From Novosphingobium chloroacetimidivorans (GTDB taxonomy: Bacteria; Pseudomonadota; Alphaproteobacteria; Sphingomonadales; Sphingomonadaceae): a stretch of DNA of 64,000 nt. Shown piece by piece: positions 42,225 to 50,579 of this stretch. The stretch is from positions 62,001 to 126,000 of the forward strand of contig NZ_JACHLR010000002.1 of assembly GCF_014204535.1 (NCBI RefSeq). The letters are read 5' to 3'. Every line of letters starts with the position of its first letter. Position 1 is the stretch's first letter. The notes below the pieces were generated by a model. That model saw nothing but the letters and a program-made list of their open reading frames with translations, had not been told where the DNA came from and searched no databases. The translations under genes and the position numbers were made by a program.

Positions 42225-42863
42225 TCAGGCCGCCTCTTCGTCCTTCCAGCCCCAGAACAGGAAGCAGGGCATGACGTTCAGCAGCTCGAAGTCGCTCTCG
42301 ATTCGGGTGAAGTGGCGGCCCATGAAGTCGCGCGCGCGGGAGGTGAACTGGTAGACCAGGAAGGCGCCGCCCGGGCGGATCACGCGGTGGGTGGCATCGG
42401 CGATCGCTGGGCCGACGCCTGCGGGCAGCGTCGAGAACGGCAGGCCCGACAGCACGTAGTCGGCCTTCTCGTGGCCATGCGCGCGCACGATGTCCTCGAC
42501 ATCGGCGGCCGAGCCGAGCACCGCGGTGAAGCGGCTGTCGGTGATCGTGCGGCGCAAGTAATCGATGTAGAGCGGATTGGTGTCGATCACGATCAGCGCG
42601 CCATCGCGCGAGAGGCGATCGAGCACCGGGCGGCAGAAGGTGCCGACACCGGGCCCGTATTCGACGAAAAGCTTGCACTCGTCCCATTTCACGCGGCTCA
42701 GCATCTTGTTGATGGTGAAGCGCGAGGAGGGGATGATCGAGCCGACCATCACCGGATGGCGGATGAAGCCTTCGATGAAGACTCCCCATGGCCCGAGCGA
42801 GTGCTGGATCTTGCGCACGATCTTCCGGGGAAGCGCCTCGCGGGCAAGCTCTGAACTGGTCAT
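42225..42863 (-). CDS. PmtA-like class I SAM-dependent methyltransferase
   Basis: 212 residues. LGPWGVFIEGFIRHPVMVGSIIPSSRFTINKML is the N-terminal block of PmtA-type phospholipid N-methyltransferases; FVEYGPGVGTFCRPVL (about residues 66-81) is SAM motif I and LIVIDTNPLYIDYL motif II. It could methylate phosphatidylethanolamine towards phosphatidylcholine, but close relatives also act on other lipids or ribosomal RNA. ATG at 42863 is the start. Confidence 0.8.
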   Translation of the reverse strand: MTSSELAREALPRKIVRKIQHSLGPWGVFIEGFIRHPVMVGSIIPSSRFTINKMLSRVKWDECKLFVEYGPGVGTFCRPVLDRLSRDGALIVIDTNPLYIDYLRRTITDSRFTAVLGSAADVEDIVRAHGHEKADYVLSGLPFSTLPAGVGPAIADATHRVIRPGGAFLVYQFTSRARDFMGRHFTRIESDFELLNVMPCFLFWGWKDEEAA

Positions 42864-42974
42864 GCTGGAGGCGGCTCTCGGACTGTCATGGCACTATTTT
42901 GATCGAACGAGCGCGGTGGCAGATTGATCCGGCCTTTGCAAGCGAGGCGAATGGGCCGGACGCCTCGCAAGTGT

Positions 42975-43319
42975 TCACAGGATCTCGCGCACCTTCTCCT
43001 GCGGGCGGCACAGGCGCACGCCCTTGGCGGTTTCCACCAGTGGTCGCTCGATCAGGATGGGATCGGCCGCCATCGCCGCCAGCACGGTCGCGTCGTCCGC
43101 TTCGGGAAGGCCGCGCTCCACCGCATCGGTGCCGCGCGTGCGCAGTGCCGCTTGCGGGGCGATGCACGCGTCACGGTAGAGCTGGGCCAGCTTTTCGGCC
43201 GAAGGCGGTGTCTTGAGGTACTCGATGACCTCGACCTCGGTGCCGGGTGTTTCCTGCAGGATCGCCAGCGTCTTGCGCGAGGTGCCGCAGGCGGGGTTGT
43301 GCCAGATCGTGGCTTTCAT
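42975..43319 (-). CDS. arsC: Arsenate reductase (glutaredoxin-type ArsC)
   Basis: 114 residues of the thioredoxin-fold ArsC/Spx family. The N-terminal catalytic cysteine is C11 (HNPACGTSRKTLAIL); the RPLVETAKGVRLCRPQEKVREIL C-terminus contains the family RP...G. Reduces arsenate to arsenite with glutaredoxin/glutathione. ATG at 43319 is the natural start. No arsenite efflux gene is adjacent, and the neighbour is a 2Fe-2S protein gene. Confidence 0.9.
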   Translation of the reverse strand: MKATIWHNPACGTSRKTLAILQETPGTEVEVIEYLKTPPSAEKLAQLYRDACIAPQAALRTRGTDAVERGLPEADDATVLAAMAADPILIERPLVETAKGVRLCRPQEKVREIL

Positions 43320-43352
43320 CAGGGTGGTTCTCCTCCGGCTCGTGTTTTCAGA

Positions 43353-43892
43353 TCAGGGTGTCGCATCCAGGGCCGGTACGGTCCGGGCCGCATCCTCGAT
43401 GTCGATCCCCGGCTCGGGTGCGGCGCGCAGTGTTTCTTCCCGGCGCATGATTCGTCCCGCGCGCTGCACCGTGCGCAGCAGGCGGGGATAGACGCCGCAC
43501 CGGCACAAGTTGGGGATCGCGGCCTTGATCTCGGCCTCGCTTGGATTGGCGTTGCGGGCGAGCAGGGCAGCGGCGGCGATCACGATGCCAGGCGTGCAGA
43601 AGCCGCATTGGATCGCCTGCTCGGCCACCATCGCCTGCTGCACGGGATGCGAGCGGTCGCGCGACAGGCCCTCGATGGTGGTGACCGAGCGGCCCTCGCA
43701 TTCGGCCAGGCTGACCAGGCAGGAGCGCAGCGCCTCGCCATCGATCAGCACCATGCAGGCACCGCAGTCACCGACGCCGCAGCCGTACTTGGTGCCGGTC
43801 AGGTTGGCGGCATCGCGCAGGCCCCACAGCAGCGGCGTCATCGGATCCATGTCGAACTCGACGGCGTGATCGTTGACGGTCAGGCGGGGCAT
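43353..43892 (-). CDS. (2Fe-2S) small subunit of a xanthine-oxidase-family molybdenum hydroxylase, orphan
   Basis: 179 residues. Cluster II: C38, C43, C46 and C58 (YGCGVGDCGACMVLIDGEALRSC); cluster I: C96, C99, C130 and C132 (AIQCGFCTPG and NLCRCGVY). This is the small subunit of isoquinoline 1-oxidoreductase (IorA)/CO-dehydrogenase type enzymes and needs a molybdopterin large subunit, which is absent on either side here. The C-terminal 25 residues (after ETLRAAPE) are non-conserved. ATG at 43892 is the start. Confidence 0.9.
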   Translation of the reverse strand: MPRLTVNDHAVEFDMDPMTPLLWGLRDAANLTGTKYGCGVGDCGACMVLIDGEALRSCLVSLAECEGRSVTTIEGLSRDRSHPVQQAMVAEQAIQCGFCTPGIVIAAAALLARNANPSEAEIKAAIPNLCRCGVYPRLLRTVQRAGRIMRREETLRAAPEPGIDIEDAARTVPALDATP

Positions 43893-43966
43893 GCGGGGTG
43901 TCTAAAGGATGAGGCAAAGAAACGGAAATGCGATGTTCGCTGCAACAAAGCTGCCACAACTACTAT

Positions 43967-44054
43967 CGTCATCCCCGCGAAAGCGGGGTCCATCTTCCGA
44001 GGCCGCGTAAAGGGAACCACCTGGAGATGGATCCCCGCCTTCGCGGGAATGACG
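43967..44054. repeat. Palindromic intergenic repeat, family D (copy 1)
   Basis: 88 bp. The left end CGTCATCCCCGCGAAAGCGG and right end CGCCTTCGCGGGAATGACGA are near-perfect inverted partners, with an inner CCATCT/AGATGG pair. It lies upstream of the 2Fe-2S gene, past the TonB receptor stop. Copy 2 is at 57193-57280. Confidence 0.85.
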
Positions 44055-44091
44055 AGCTTAGGGGGGTGAAGCAGCGCTTGCTTATCAGGAG

Positions 44092-46149
44092 TTACCGCAA
44101 TCCCACTCGCACCCCCGCCCACAGCGTGCGCGGGATGCCGAGGTCGATCGATCCGGCCTGGTTGCGGGTGACGATGCTCTCGTCGAACAGGTTCTCCCCC
44201 CGCAGCAGCAGGCTCACCGCGCGGGTAAGCGGGATCTGCACCACGCCGTCGAGCGTGGTGGCGGCGGGCAGCACGTCGGTTTCGAGATCGTCCTCGAACT
44301 GGGCACCGGTGTGGCGCAAGGTCGCGGCAAGGCGCCAGCCCTCGCGCGGAGCCCAGGCGAGGGTTCCGGTCGCGGCGAGCTTGGGCACTTGCGCCGGCCG
44401 CTTGCCGTCGAGCGCGGCCGAGGTGCCGCTCGCGTCCACTTCGGCGTCGGTCCAGGACAAGCTGCCGTCGAACGAAACGGTGCCAAGAGCCGCGCGCGCG
44501 CCCAATTCCAGGCCGCGCGCGTGGACGGCGTCGACATTCCGGCGCTGCCGGGTGGTGGGGGTGAGCGTCACGTTGGCGATCGCGTCCTTCAGCCGGTTGT
44601 CGAATACGGTTGCGGTGAGCGTGACGTTCGGCACCGGGGTCAGCTCGATCCCTGCCTCGTAGCCGCGTAGCCGCTCGTTCCGGAGCGCGGCGTTGGCCTG
44701 GGTGGCGATCGGGAAGACCACGAAGGGCCGGTATAGCTCGTTGAGCGTCGGCTGGCGAAAGCCGGTATAGGCCGCCGCGCGCAGGGCCAGGGCCGTGCTC
44801 GCGCGCCACACGGCGCCGCCACGGAAGTTGCCTTCCCAGCCGGCGCGATCCGCGAAGCGGGTGTCGATGGTCGTCCGTCCGGCGGCGTCGAGTTCGCGGA
44901 AGAAGCCATCTGTGACCTGCCACCGATCGGCGCGCGCCCCGGCGGTCAGGATCAGGTCGCCGATCGTCCAGTCGTCCTCGGCATAGAAGCCGACATCGGT
45001 GTTGCGCCCGCCTGCGCGGCGCACCGCCGTGCGCAGGCCGGTAATGGCGTTGAACGGTTCTTCGTAGAGCGCGCCTTCGGATACGCGCACATCGGCGCCG
45101 AGCCGCAGCACGTGGTTCTCGCCTATCGGTGGGCGCAGCTCGGCCTTGCCGCCGTAGCCAGTCGATGGCGTCTTGGCCTGGTTGAGCGTCTTGCGGAAGC
45201 TGGTGGCGCTGATCACGATGTTGGAGAAGTCCTGCACCTGGACGTAGCCGAGCACATCGAAGGCCCAATCGCCGCGGCCGACCAGGCGCAGGCTCGCCTG
45301 CTGTCCGCTCGAGGTCGAATCGGCGCCGTCGAAGCGCAGCGTGCGCGCATCGTCGTATGCAAGCGCCGAGGCCTGCACCTCGATCGTGTCGGTGAGCGGC
45401 ACGACGGCGCGCAGGGCGGCGGACCAGCTCTCGTACCGCGCGCGTGCGCTGGCGGGCACGCGCTGGTCCCTGGGCGTGGTCCAGAAGCCCTGGCCACGAT
45501 CCCACTGCACCGATGCGACGGCAAAGCCCTGGCCCAGACGCGGCGCGGCGGTGAGCGAGGCTTGCGTCTCGCCGCGCTGGTCTACCAGCACCTGGCCGGA
45601 GAGCAGGCCGATTGAGTCGGGCCCGCCGCTCTCCAGCTCGATCGAGCCCGAGACCGCGCCCGAGCCGAACGCGCCCGAGCCGCCGCCGCGCGTCACGCGG
45701 ACACGGCCGAGCCGATCGGGTGCGAGCGCGCTGAACGGGATGTAGCCGAAGAACGGGTTGGCGACCGGCACGCCGTCGAGCAGCACCAGCGCCCGGCTGG
45801 AGGCATTGCCGCCCAGCGCGCGCAGCGTCGCGCCCTGGTTCGAGGGATTGGACGAGCGGCTGTCCGAGCGGCGGAACTGCGAGAAGCCCGCGACCGAGGT
45901 CAGCACGTCCTCGATCCGGCCCGAAGCGCTGGATGCGATCGTGCCGCGATCGAGCGTGACCACGTCGTAGGCCGGAGTGGCCGGACTGTCGGGCAGTCCA
46001 CGGCCGATGACGATGATCGGACTAGCGGGCTGTGGTCCCGCTTCCGGGCTCGCTTGCGCGAACGCGGGGGTCGCGGCCATCGTCAGCATGGCAGAAGACA
46101 GCATCGCCGCGACAGAGCGATGCGTCCGCGGGTAAGGGAAATGCAGCAT
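44092..46149 (-). CDS. TonB-dependent outer-membrane receptor
   Basis: 685-residue outer-membrane transporter. A 30-residue signal peptide (AAMLSSAMLTMAATPAFAQ) is followed by PIIVIGRGLPDSPATPA, a plug with DVLTSVAGFSQFRRSD and ALVLLDGVPVANPF, ending in IRRGGGSGAFGSGAVSG-like barrel entry (VTRGGGSGAFG). The C-terminus GENLFDESIVTRNQ...LWAGVRVGLR is a typical barrel end. ATG at 46149 is chosen. Cargo is unknown; BtuB-like sizes suggest a small nutrient. Confidence 0.93.
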   Translation of the reverse strand: MLHFPYPRTHRSVAAMLSSAMLTMAATPAFAQASPEAGPQPASPIIVIGRGLPDSPATPAYDVVTLDRGTIASSASGRIEDVLTSVAGFSQFRRSDSRSSNPSNQGATLRALGGNASSRALVLLDGVPVANPFFGYIPFSALAPDRLGRVRVTRGGGSGAFGSGAVSGSIELESGGPDSIGLLSGQVLVDQRGETQASLTAAPRLGQGFAVASVQWDRGQGFWTTPRDQRVPASARARYESWSAALRAVVPLTDTIEVQASALAYDDARTLRFDGADSTSSGQQASLRLVGRGDWAFDVLGYVQVQDFSNIVISATSFRKTLNQAKTPSTGYGGKAELRPPIGENHVLRLGADVRVSEGALYEEPFNAITGLRTAVRRAGGRNTDVGFYAEDDWTIGDLILTAGARADRWQVTDGFFRELDAAGRTTIDTRFADRAGWEGNFRGGAVWRASTALALRAAAYTGFRQPTLNELYRPFVVFPIATQANAALRNERLRGYEAGIELTPVPNVTLTATVFDNRLKDAIANVTLTPTTRQRRNVDAVHARGLELGARAALGTVSFDGSLSWTDAEVDASGTSAALDGKRPAQVPKLAATGTLAWAPREGWRLAATLRHTGAQFEDDLETDVLPAATTLDGVVQIPLTRAVSLLLRGENLFDESIVTRNQAGSIDLGIPRTLWAGVRVGLR

Positions 46150-46259
46150 GGCGCCCCTTATCGGCTGGCACAGGCAAGGCCAACTGCGTCTGGGAAACTT
46201 TCCCGGCACCTCTTACAGGTGGGTTCGAGTGGGGGCGATGCGGAATGCTCATCGCCAGT

Positions 46260-46369
46260 GTCGTCCCGGACTTGATCCAGGCCGGTTTCACCATGTCGCG
46301 CGCTAACCGGCTTGCTCGAATTCAGGATCATCGCTCCTGGAACCGGTCCCGGATCAAGTCCGGGACGAC
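46260..46369. repeat. Palindromic intergenic repeat, family C (copy 2)
   Basis: 110 bp. GTCGTCCCGGACTTGATCCA at the left and CCGGATCAAGTCCGGGACGAC (shown in part) at the right are inverted partners; inner CCGGTTTCACC/GGAACCGGT blocks recur in the copy at 36864. It overlaps the 3' end of the DoxX gene, whose stop and last codons lie inside it. Confidence 0.88.
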
Positions 46370-46755
46370 GCGGACCTCCTGCCCACCGCTCCGCTCGCCC
46401 ACAGTGCCCACCAGATGATCAGCGGCTGCGCCAGCATTCGGGGCACGTGGTACGCCAGACCCAGGCCGTGATCGGCGCGCGCTAGGTCGAGCTGCATGTG
46501 ATGGTAGTTGGCCGGCCAGACGCATAGCGCATAGAGCGCCAGGCCCCAGCCTGCCGCGCGGCGCAGCGGAAGCGACACAGGCTGCAGCAGCCCGGCTGCG
46601 CCCAGCAGTTCCGCGAAACCGGTCAGCGCCACTACCGTATGAGGATAAGGCACCCACTCCGGCGTGATCGCAGCGAAGGGCGCTGGCCGGACGAGGTGAA
46701 TCACGCCGGCAGCACCATAGACTATTGCCAACGCCACGCACCCGATCCGTCGCAT
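46354..46755 (-). CDS. DoxX-family membrane protein
   Basis: 133 residues with four hydrophobic helices. LAIVYGAAGVIHLVRPAPFAAITPEWVPYPHTVVALTGFAELLGAAGLL is the DoxX/DoxD-like block; GWGLALYALCVWPANYHHMQLD follows with the usual conserved residues. ATG at 46755 is preferred over TTG at 46779. Function of this group is unknown. The C-terminal few residues and stop are supplied by the repeat element at 46260-46369, so the original end may have been longer. Confidence 0.8.
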   Translation of the reverse strand: MRRIGCVALAIVYGAAGVIHLVRPAPFAAITPEWVPYPHTVVALTGFAELLGAAGLLQPVSLPLRRAAGWGLALYALCVWPANYHHMQLDLARADHGLGLAYHVPRMLAQPLIIWWALWASGAVGRRSASSRT

Positions 46756-46879
46756 GCGGCTTTCGCTGTGCTCGATCAAATGCGTTCACTCCGACAAACA
46801 GGAAGGCACCCGACCGCAAATGATCGGGCGCCTGCCAGTAAACGCGCGAGGGCAGGGCGCGTGCCCCGCCCACCGGCCG

Positions 46880-49153
46880 TCAGAAGTCGAACTTCAGGTC
46901 CACGCCGTAGGTGCGCGGCGTGCCCAGCGCCTCGGTCACGCCGGTGGCGGTGGTGAGGTCCTGGATGGCGTATTCCTTGTCGAACAGGTTCTTGCCCCAC
47001 AGTGCGATCCCAAAGGTTTGCGTGGGTCGGTATTCGATCGAGCCATTGACCAGGCTGTAGCTGCCCTGGCGATGGACGTTGTCGGGCTCGAAGTAGTAGC
47101 CATCGTTGTAGCTGTAGAGGCCAGTGACCTGCAGCTTGCCGGTGTCGCCCACCGGCATCGTGTAGCTCGCGCCCAGGCTCGCGGCGAACTTGGGCGAATT
47201 GGGCGTACGGTTGCCCGAGACATCGCCGAAGCACGTCAGGAAGCCGCCGGTGCGCGGGCCGGGGCCGAGCAGTCCAGGGTCCTCGGTGCCGAAGCGCGCG
47301 GCCGGGCAAGACGCCGGGTTGGGATAGACGATCGGCGCCTGAAAGTCTGCGCCCGGTCCGCCGAACTTGCTGAACCGCGACTTGAGATACGTCGCGCCCC
47401 CGAACAGGCGCAGGCCGTCGGCAGGCGCAGCCTCGAACTCCATCTCGACACCGTCGACCTTTACCGTCGCGGCGTTGAGGATCAGGTTGGCGCCGGGAGT
47501 CGCGACGGCGGCCGAGCGCACCTGGAAGTCGTCGATATCGTAGTGGAAGCCGGCCAGGTTCACGCGCAGCTTGCGGTTGAACAGCTCGGACTTGAGGCCA
47601 AGCTCGTAGGCCATGATCGTCTGCGGCAGGAACGGCGCGTTGGCCGGGCTCTGCAGGCTGTAGCTGCCCGCCTTGAAACCGCGATTGACCGACGCGTACA
47701 GGTTCACGCCATCGGTCAGATCCTGCCGCAGCGCGACGCGATAGGTCCACTCGTTGTATTTCAGGCGCGGGATCGGCTGGGTCGCGGGCGGCAGGCGCGT
47801 GCCGTTCAGCAGCACGTTGGTGGAGGTGCCGTCGAACTCGCGGCGATCGGCGGTATAGCGCAAGCCGCCGGTCAGCTGCGTGGTGTCCGTGACCTTCCAG
47901 GTCAGCTCGCCGAAGCCCGCGTAGGAGTTGGTCTTCAGGTCGGCGCGGATCTCCTGGCGCGCCACGCCGCTGCCGCTGAAGGCAAGACCGGTGAAGTCCG
48001 AATCGTTGCTGGCCTTGGAGTTGAGATAGAAGAACCCGGCCTGCCACTGGAGCGCACCGGTTCCATTGGAGGACAGGCGCAGTTCCTCCTGGATCGTCCG
48101 CGAGGTCGACACGAAGGTGATGCGGATGAGGTTTCGCGGACCGCCGTCGACGTCGAAGTCGCTGGCGTTGCGTGCCTTGCGATAAGCGGCGACGTTGGTC
48201 AGCGTGGCGAAGCCCAGGTCGAACTCGCCGGTCAGGCTGGTGCCGTAGACCTTCTGGCGGGTCACCGGGATCTGGTCCGAAGTAGAATCCTGACCTTCGA
48301 CGCCGGGGAAGCCGCCGGTACCGACCGTTCCCGGCTTGATCTTCCAGGCGACGCCCAGATTGTCGCGGTTCTTGTAGTAGTCGCCCGCAAGCGTCAGCTT
48401 GATCGTGTCGGTGGGCTTGGCCACCAGCTTGGAGCGTGCGCCCCAATAATTCTCGGTGTGGATCTCGCGGTTCAGCGTCAGGTTGCGGCCCCAGCCCTTG
48501 TCCTGGTTGCGGTAGGTGACAGCGAGGTCGACGCCTAGCTTGTCCTCGACCAGCGGGGTGGCGAGGTAGAGCTTGGCATCCACGGTCTGGTAGTTGGCGT
48601 ATCCGAATTGCCCGTGCATCTCCACCTCGTCGCCCGGATCGCGGGTGATGACATGGATCAGACCGCCAGTCGCATTGCGGCCGAACAGGGTGCCTTGCGG
48701 CCCTTTCAGGACCTCGATGCGCTCGACATTGTTGAAGTTGTTGATCGTCTGGGCAAGGTCGCCGAGGTACACGCCGTCGACGTAGAAGGCATTCGCGCCT
48801 TCCTCGCCCACCGCTGCATTGGTGGTGCCGACGCCGCGCACGAAGAACAGACCGCTCGCGCCCGAGCGGGAGAACTGCACGCTGGGGATGACTTGCGGCA
48901 GGTCGCGGCTGACGTCGATGCCCGCCTCATCCAGAGTGGCGGCGCTGACCGCCGAGACGGCGATCGGCACGTCCTGCACGTCTTCCTGGCGGCGCTGTGC
49001 GGTCACCACGATCGCCTCCAGCCCTTCGGTGTCCAAAGAGCTTGTCTGCGATGCGGGATCCTGCTGCGCCCATGCCAGTGTCGGCATCGCCACGGCCAGG
49101 ACGCCGGCCCCGGCCAGCGCATGGACGCGTACCCTCGATCTCGAAGACCTCAT
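46880..49153 (-). CDS. TonB-dependent outer-membrane receptor (sphingomonad type)
   Basis: 757 residues. Signal peptide HALAGAGVLAVAMPTLAWAQ, then the TonB box EAIVVTAQRRQEDVQDVPIAVSAVSA with the typical sphingomonad QRR sequence. Plug motifs are GIDVSRDLPQVIPSVQF, YVDGVYLGDL and RIEVLKGPQGTLFGRNATGGLI. The barrel ends FGIALWGKNLFDKEYA...GVDLKFDF with terminal Phe. The start at 49153 is supported by AGGAGG upstream. In sphingomonads such receptors import aromatic or glycan breakdown products; a catabolic gene cluster follows 1.4 kb away. Confidence 0.95.
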   Translation of the reverse strand: MRSSRSRVRVHALAGAGVLAVAMPTLAWAQQDPASQTSSLDTEGLEAIVVTAQRRQEDVQDVPIAVSAVSAATLDEAGIDVSRDLPQVIPSVQFSRSGASGLFFVRGVGTTNAAVGEEGANAFYVDGVYLGDLAQTINNFNNVERIEVLKGPQGTLFGRNATGGLIHVITRDPGDEVEMHGQFGYANYQTVDAKLYLATPLVEDKLGVDLAVTYRNQDKGWGRNLTLNREIHTENYWGARSKLVAKPTDTIKLTLAGDYYKNRDNLGVAWKIKPGTVGTGGFPGVEGQDSTSDQIPVTRQKVYGTSLTGEFDLGFATLTNVAAYRKARNASDFDVDGGPRNLIRITFVSTSRTIQEELRLSSNGTGALQWQAGFFYLNSKASNDSDFTGLAFSGSGVARQEIRADLKTNSYAGFGELTWKVTDTTQLTGGLRYTADRREFDGTSTNVLLNGTRLPPATQPIPRLKYNEWTYRVALRQDLTDGVNLYASVNRGFKAGSYSLQSPANAPFLPQTIMAYELGLKSELFNRKLRVNLAGFHYDIDDFQVRSAAVATPGANLILNAATVKVDGVEMEFEAAPADGLRLFGGATYLKSRFSKFGGPGADFQAPIVYPNPASCPAARFGTEDPGLLGPGPRTGGFLTCFGDVSGNRTPNSPKFAASLGASYTMPVGDTGKLQVTGLYSYNDGYYFEPDNVHRQGSYSLVNGSIEYRPTQTFGIALWGKNLFDKEYAIQDLTTATGVTEALGTPRTYGVDLKFDF

Positions 49154-49335
49154 ACCCTGTTCCCCTCCTGTGCCCTGTTCGGACGCGCGTCTGCCGTGCC
49201 GTGGAGCGGCATGCGGGCGCATCGTTTCGGCTCGTTATTTTGACGCTGTCTTAGTCGGAATGGAGAAACGGTCAAGCATGGCGTCTTGACGCTTGTCGCA
49301 AGCTAGGTGCCGGAGGACGCCCTCAGGCGAGATCC

Positions 49336-49914
49336 TCAGCCTTCCAGGCTGGAGAGAAAAGTCCGGACCAGTTCGACGGTGTCGTCATGCGCCTTGTTCA
49401 TGCCGACCTGGCTTTCCAGCACCATCGCGCGCGCGGTCGCGGACATCAGCATTGCCAGGGCCGGTGCGCTGATCTGCGGATCGGTGATGCCGCGTTTGGC
49501 ATATGCGCGTTCGATCGCCTCGATCTGCAGGTCGCGGAAGCTCTCGCCGCTCTTGCGCATCTCTTCGCGCAGGAGCGGGTACTGCTTCGCAAGCGCCACG
49601 AACTCGAGCATCCGGCTGGCCTCGGGCAGGTTGGCGTTGAGGTCCCAGAGTGCATGCAAGGGACGCGGTGTGCTCAGCGCCTCGTCGTGCAGGCGGAAGT
49701 AGATGGCTGAGGAGCGGTGGAATACGGTCACCACCAGTTCTTCCATGGACCGGAAGTAGTAGTGCACCAACTGCGGCTTGAGTTCGGCGCGGGCGGCGAT
49801 GCGACGCGCGGTGAACGCGACATAGCCTTCGTCGGCGAGGATTTCGGCAGCCGCTTCGATCAGGCGCAGGCGGGTTCTGGTGCCGGTCGACTGAAATCCG
49901 CGGTTCGAAACCAT
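49336..49914 (-). CDS. TetR-family transcriptional regulator
   Basis: 192 residues. The HTH block is RLIEAAAEILADEGYVAFTARRIAARAELKPQLVHYYFRSMEELVV (about residues 18-62), characteristic TetR. ATG at 49914 follows GTGGAG by eight bases; GTG at 49926 would be upstream. It lies between the TonB receptor (downstream, same strand) and a secreted-protein gene, and probably controls the receptor or the nearby catabolic genes. The ligand is unknown. Confidence 0.92.
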   Translation of the reverse strand: MVSNRGFQSTGTRTRLRLIEAAAEILADEGYVAFTARRIAARAELKPQLVHYYFRSMEELVVTVFHRSSAIYFRLHDEALSTPRPLHALWDLNANLPEASRMLEFVALAKQYPLLREEMRKSGESFRDLQIEAIERAYAKRGITDPQISAPALAMLMSATARAMVLESQVGMNKAHDDTVELVRTFLSSLEG

Positions 49915-50042
49915 CGCATTCTCCACGTGGATCTTGGACCTACGCAGGAGAACGCCGCCGCACCAACGCTGACAATCCTATCGCCGTGGAGCCTGTTTGC
50001 AAAGTACGCAGGTACGCCGCCGGCAACCCGGCGGCGACTGCC

Positions 50043-50456
50043 TTAGCGTGCCGACGCGACCTTCTTGTACGGGACGAAGTCCTGCAGGCCTACGAAACCG
50101 CTGTAGAAGCGGCTGGTGCGATCGTGCAGTTGCACGGTGTCGAGCCGGCAGAGCGAACTCTGCGAGGTCGAGGTCACCATGATGTCATCGTCGTCAAGCG
50201 CATCGGCGTTGGTCGGGCGGTTGACGTAGAGCGTGTTGCCGAAGCGGTAGACGATCGCGGTCTTGTCGATGATCCGCGATTCCTGTGCCGAGCCGAGCGG
50301 CAGGCAGTTGACCGGCTTGCCGGGCTGGCGACCCTCCAGCATCCGAGCGAGCTTTGCCTCGCCTGTCAGCTTGGGCTTGGCGGCCATGGTGGGAGTTGCG
50401 AGCAGCGCTGTGGCAGCAACGGCCATCGTGATCGCCGCGGTAATGCTCTTCTTCAT
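50043..50456 (-). CDS. Secreted/periplasmic protein of unknown function
   Basis: 137 residues with a Sec signal peptide (MKKSITAAITMAVAATALLATPTMAA, cleavage after AMA-like TMAA). The mature part has two cysteines (VNCLPLG, SSLCRLD) and the blocks RIIDKTAIVYRFGNTLYVNRP and FVGLQDFVPYKK. Similar small exported proteins are common in sphingomonads and lack an assigned role. ATG at 50456 follows CGAGG by five bases. Confidence 0.78.
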   Translation of the reverse strand: MKKSITAAITMAVAATALLATPTMAAKPKLTGEAKLARMLEGRQPGKPVNCLPLGSAQESRIIDKTAIVYRFGNTLYVNRPTNADALDDDDIMVTSTSQSSLCRLDTVQLHDRTSRFYSGFVGLQDFVPYKKVASAR

Positions 50457-50579
50457 GGTGACCTCGTCCTGCGTTCTTGCGCTATCCATGCCACATCCGT
50501 GCTGAACCGGCGCTTGACGAAGTAACGTCACGTCACCCGCCATGGATCCGCAAGTCGCCCTGGATCAAGCCCCGAACGA

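Noticed and set aside
46150..46260. Possible cobalamin riboswitch upstream of the TonB receptor at 44.1-46.1 kb (GGTGCC and the hairpin GGGAAACTTTCCC at 46192-46204).
   Set aside because: The order of elements does not fit: no B12-box and no GCTGCCCCCGCAACTG-like core could be found, so it is not listed as a feature.
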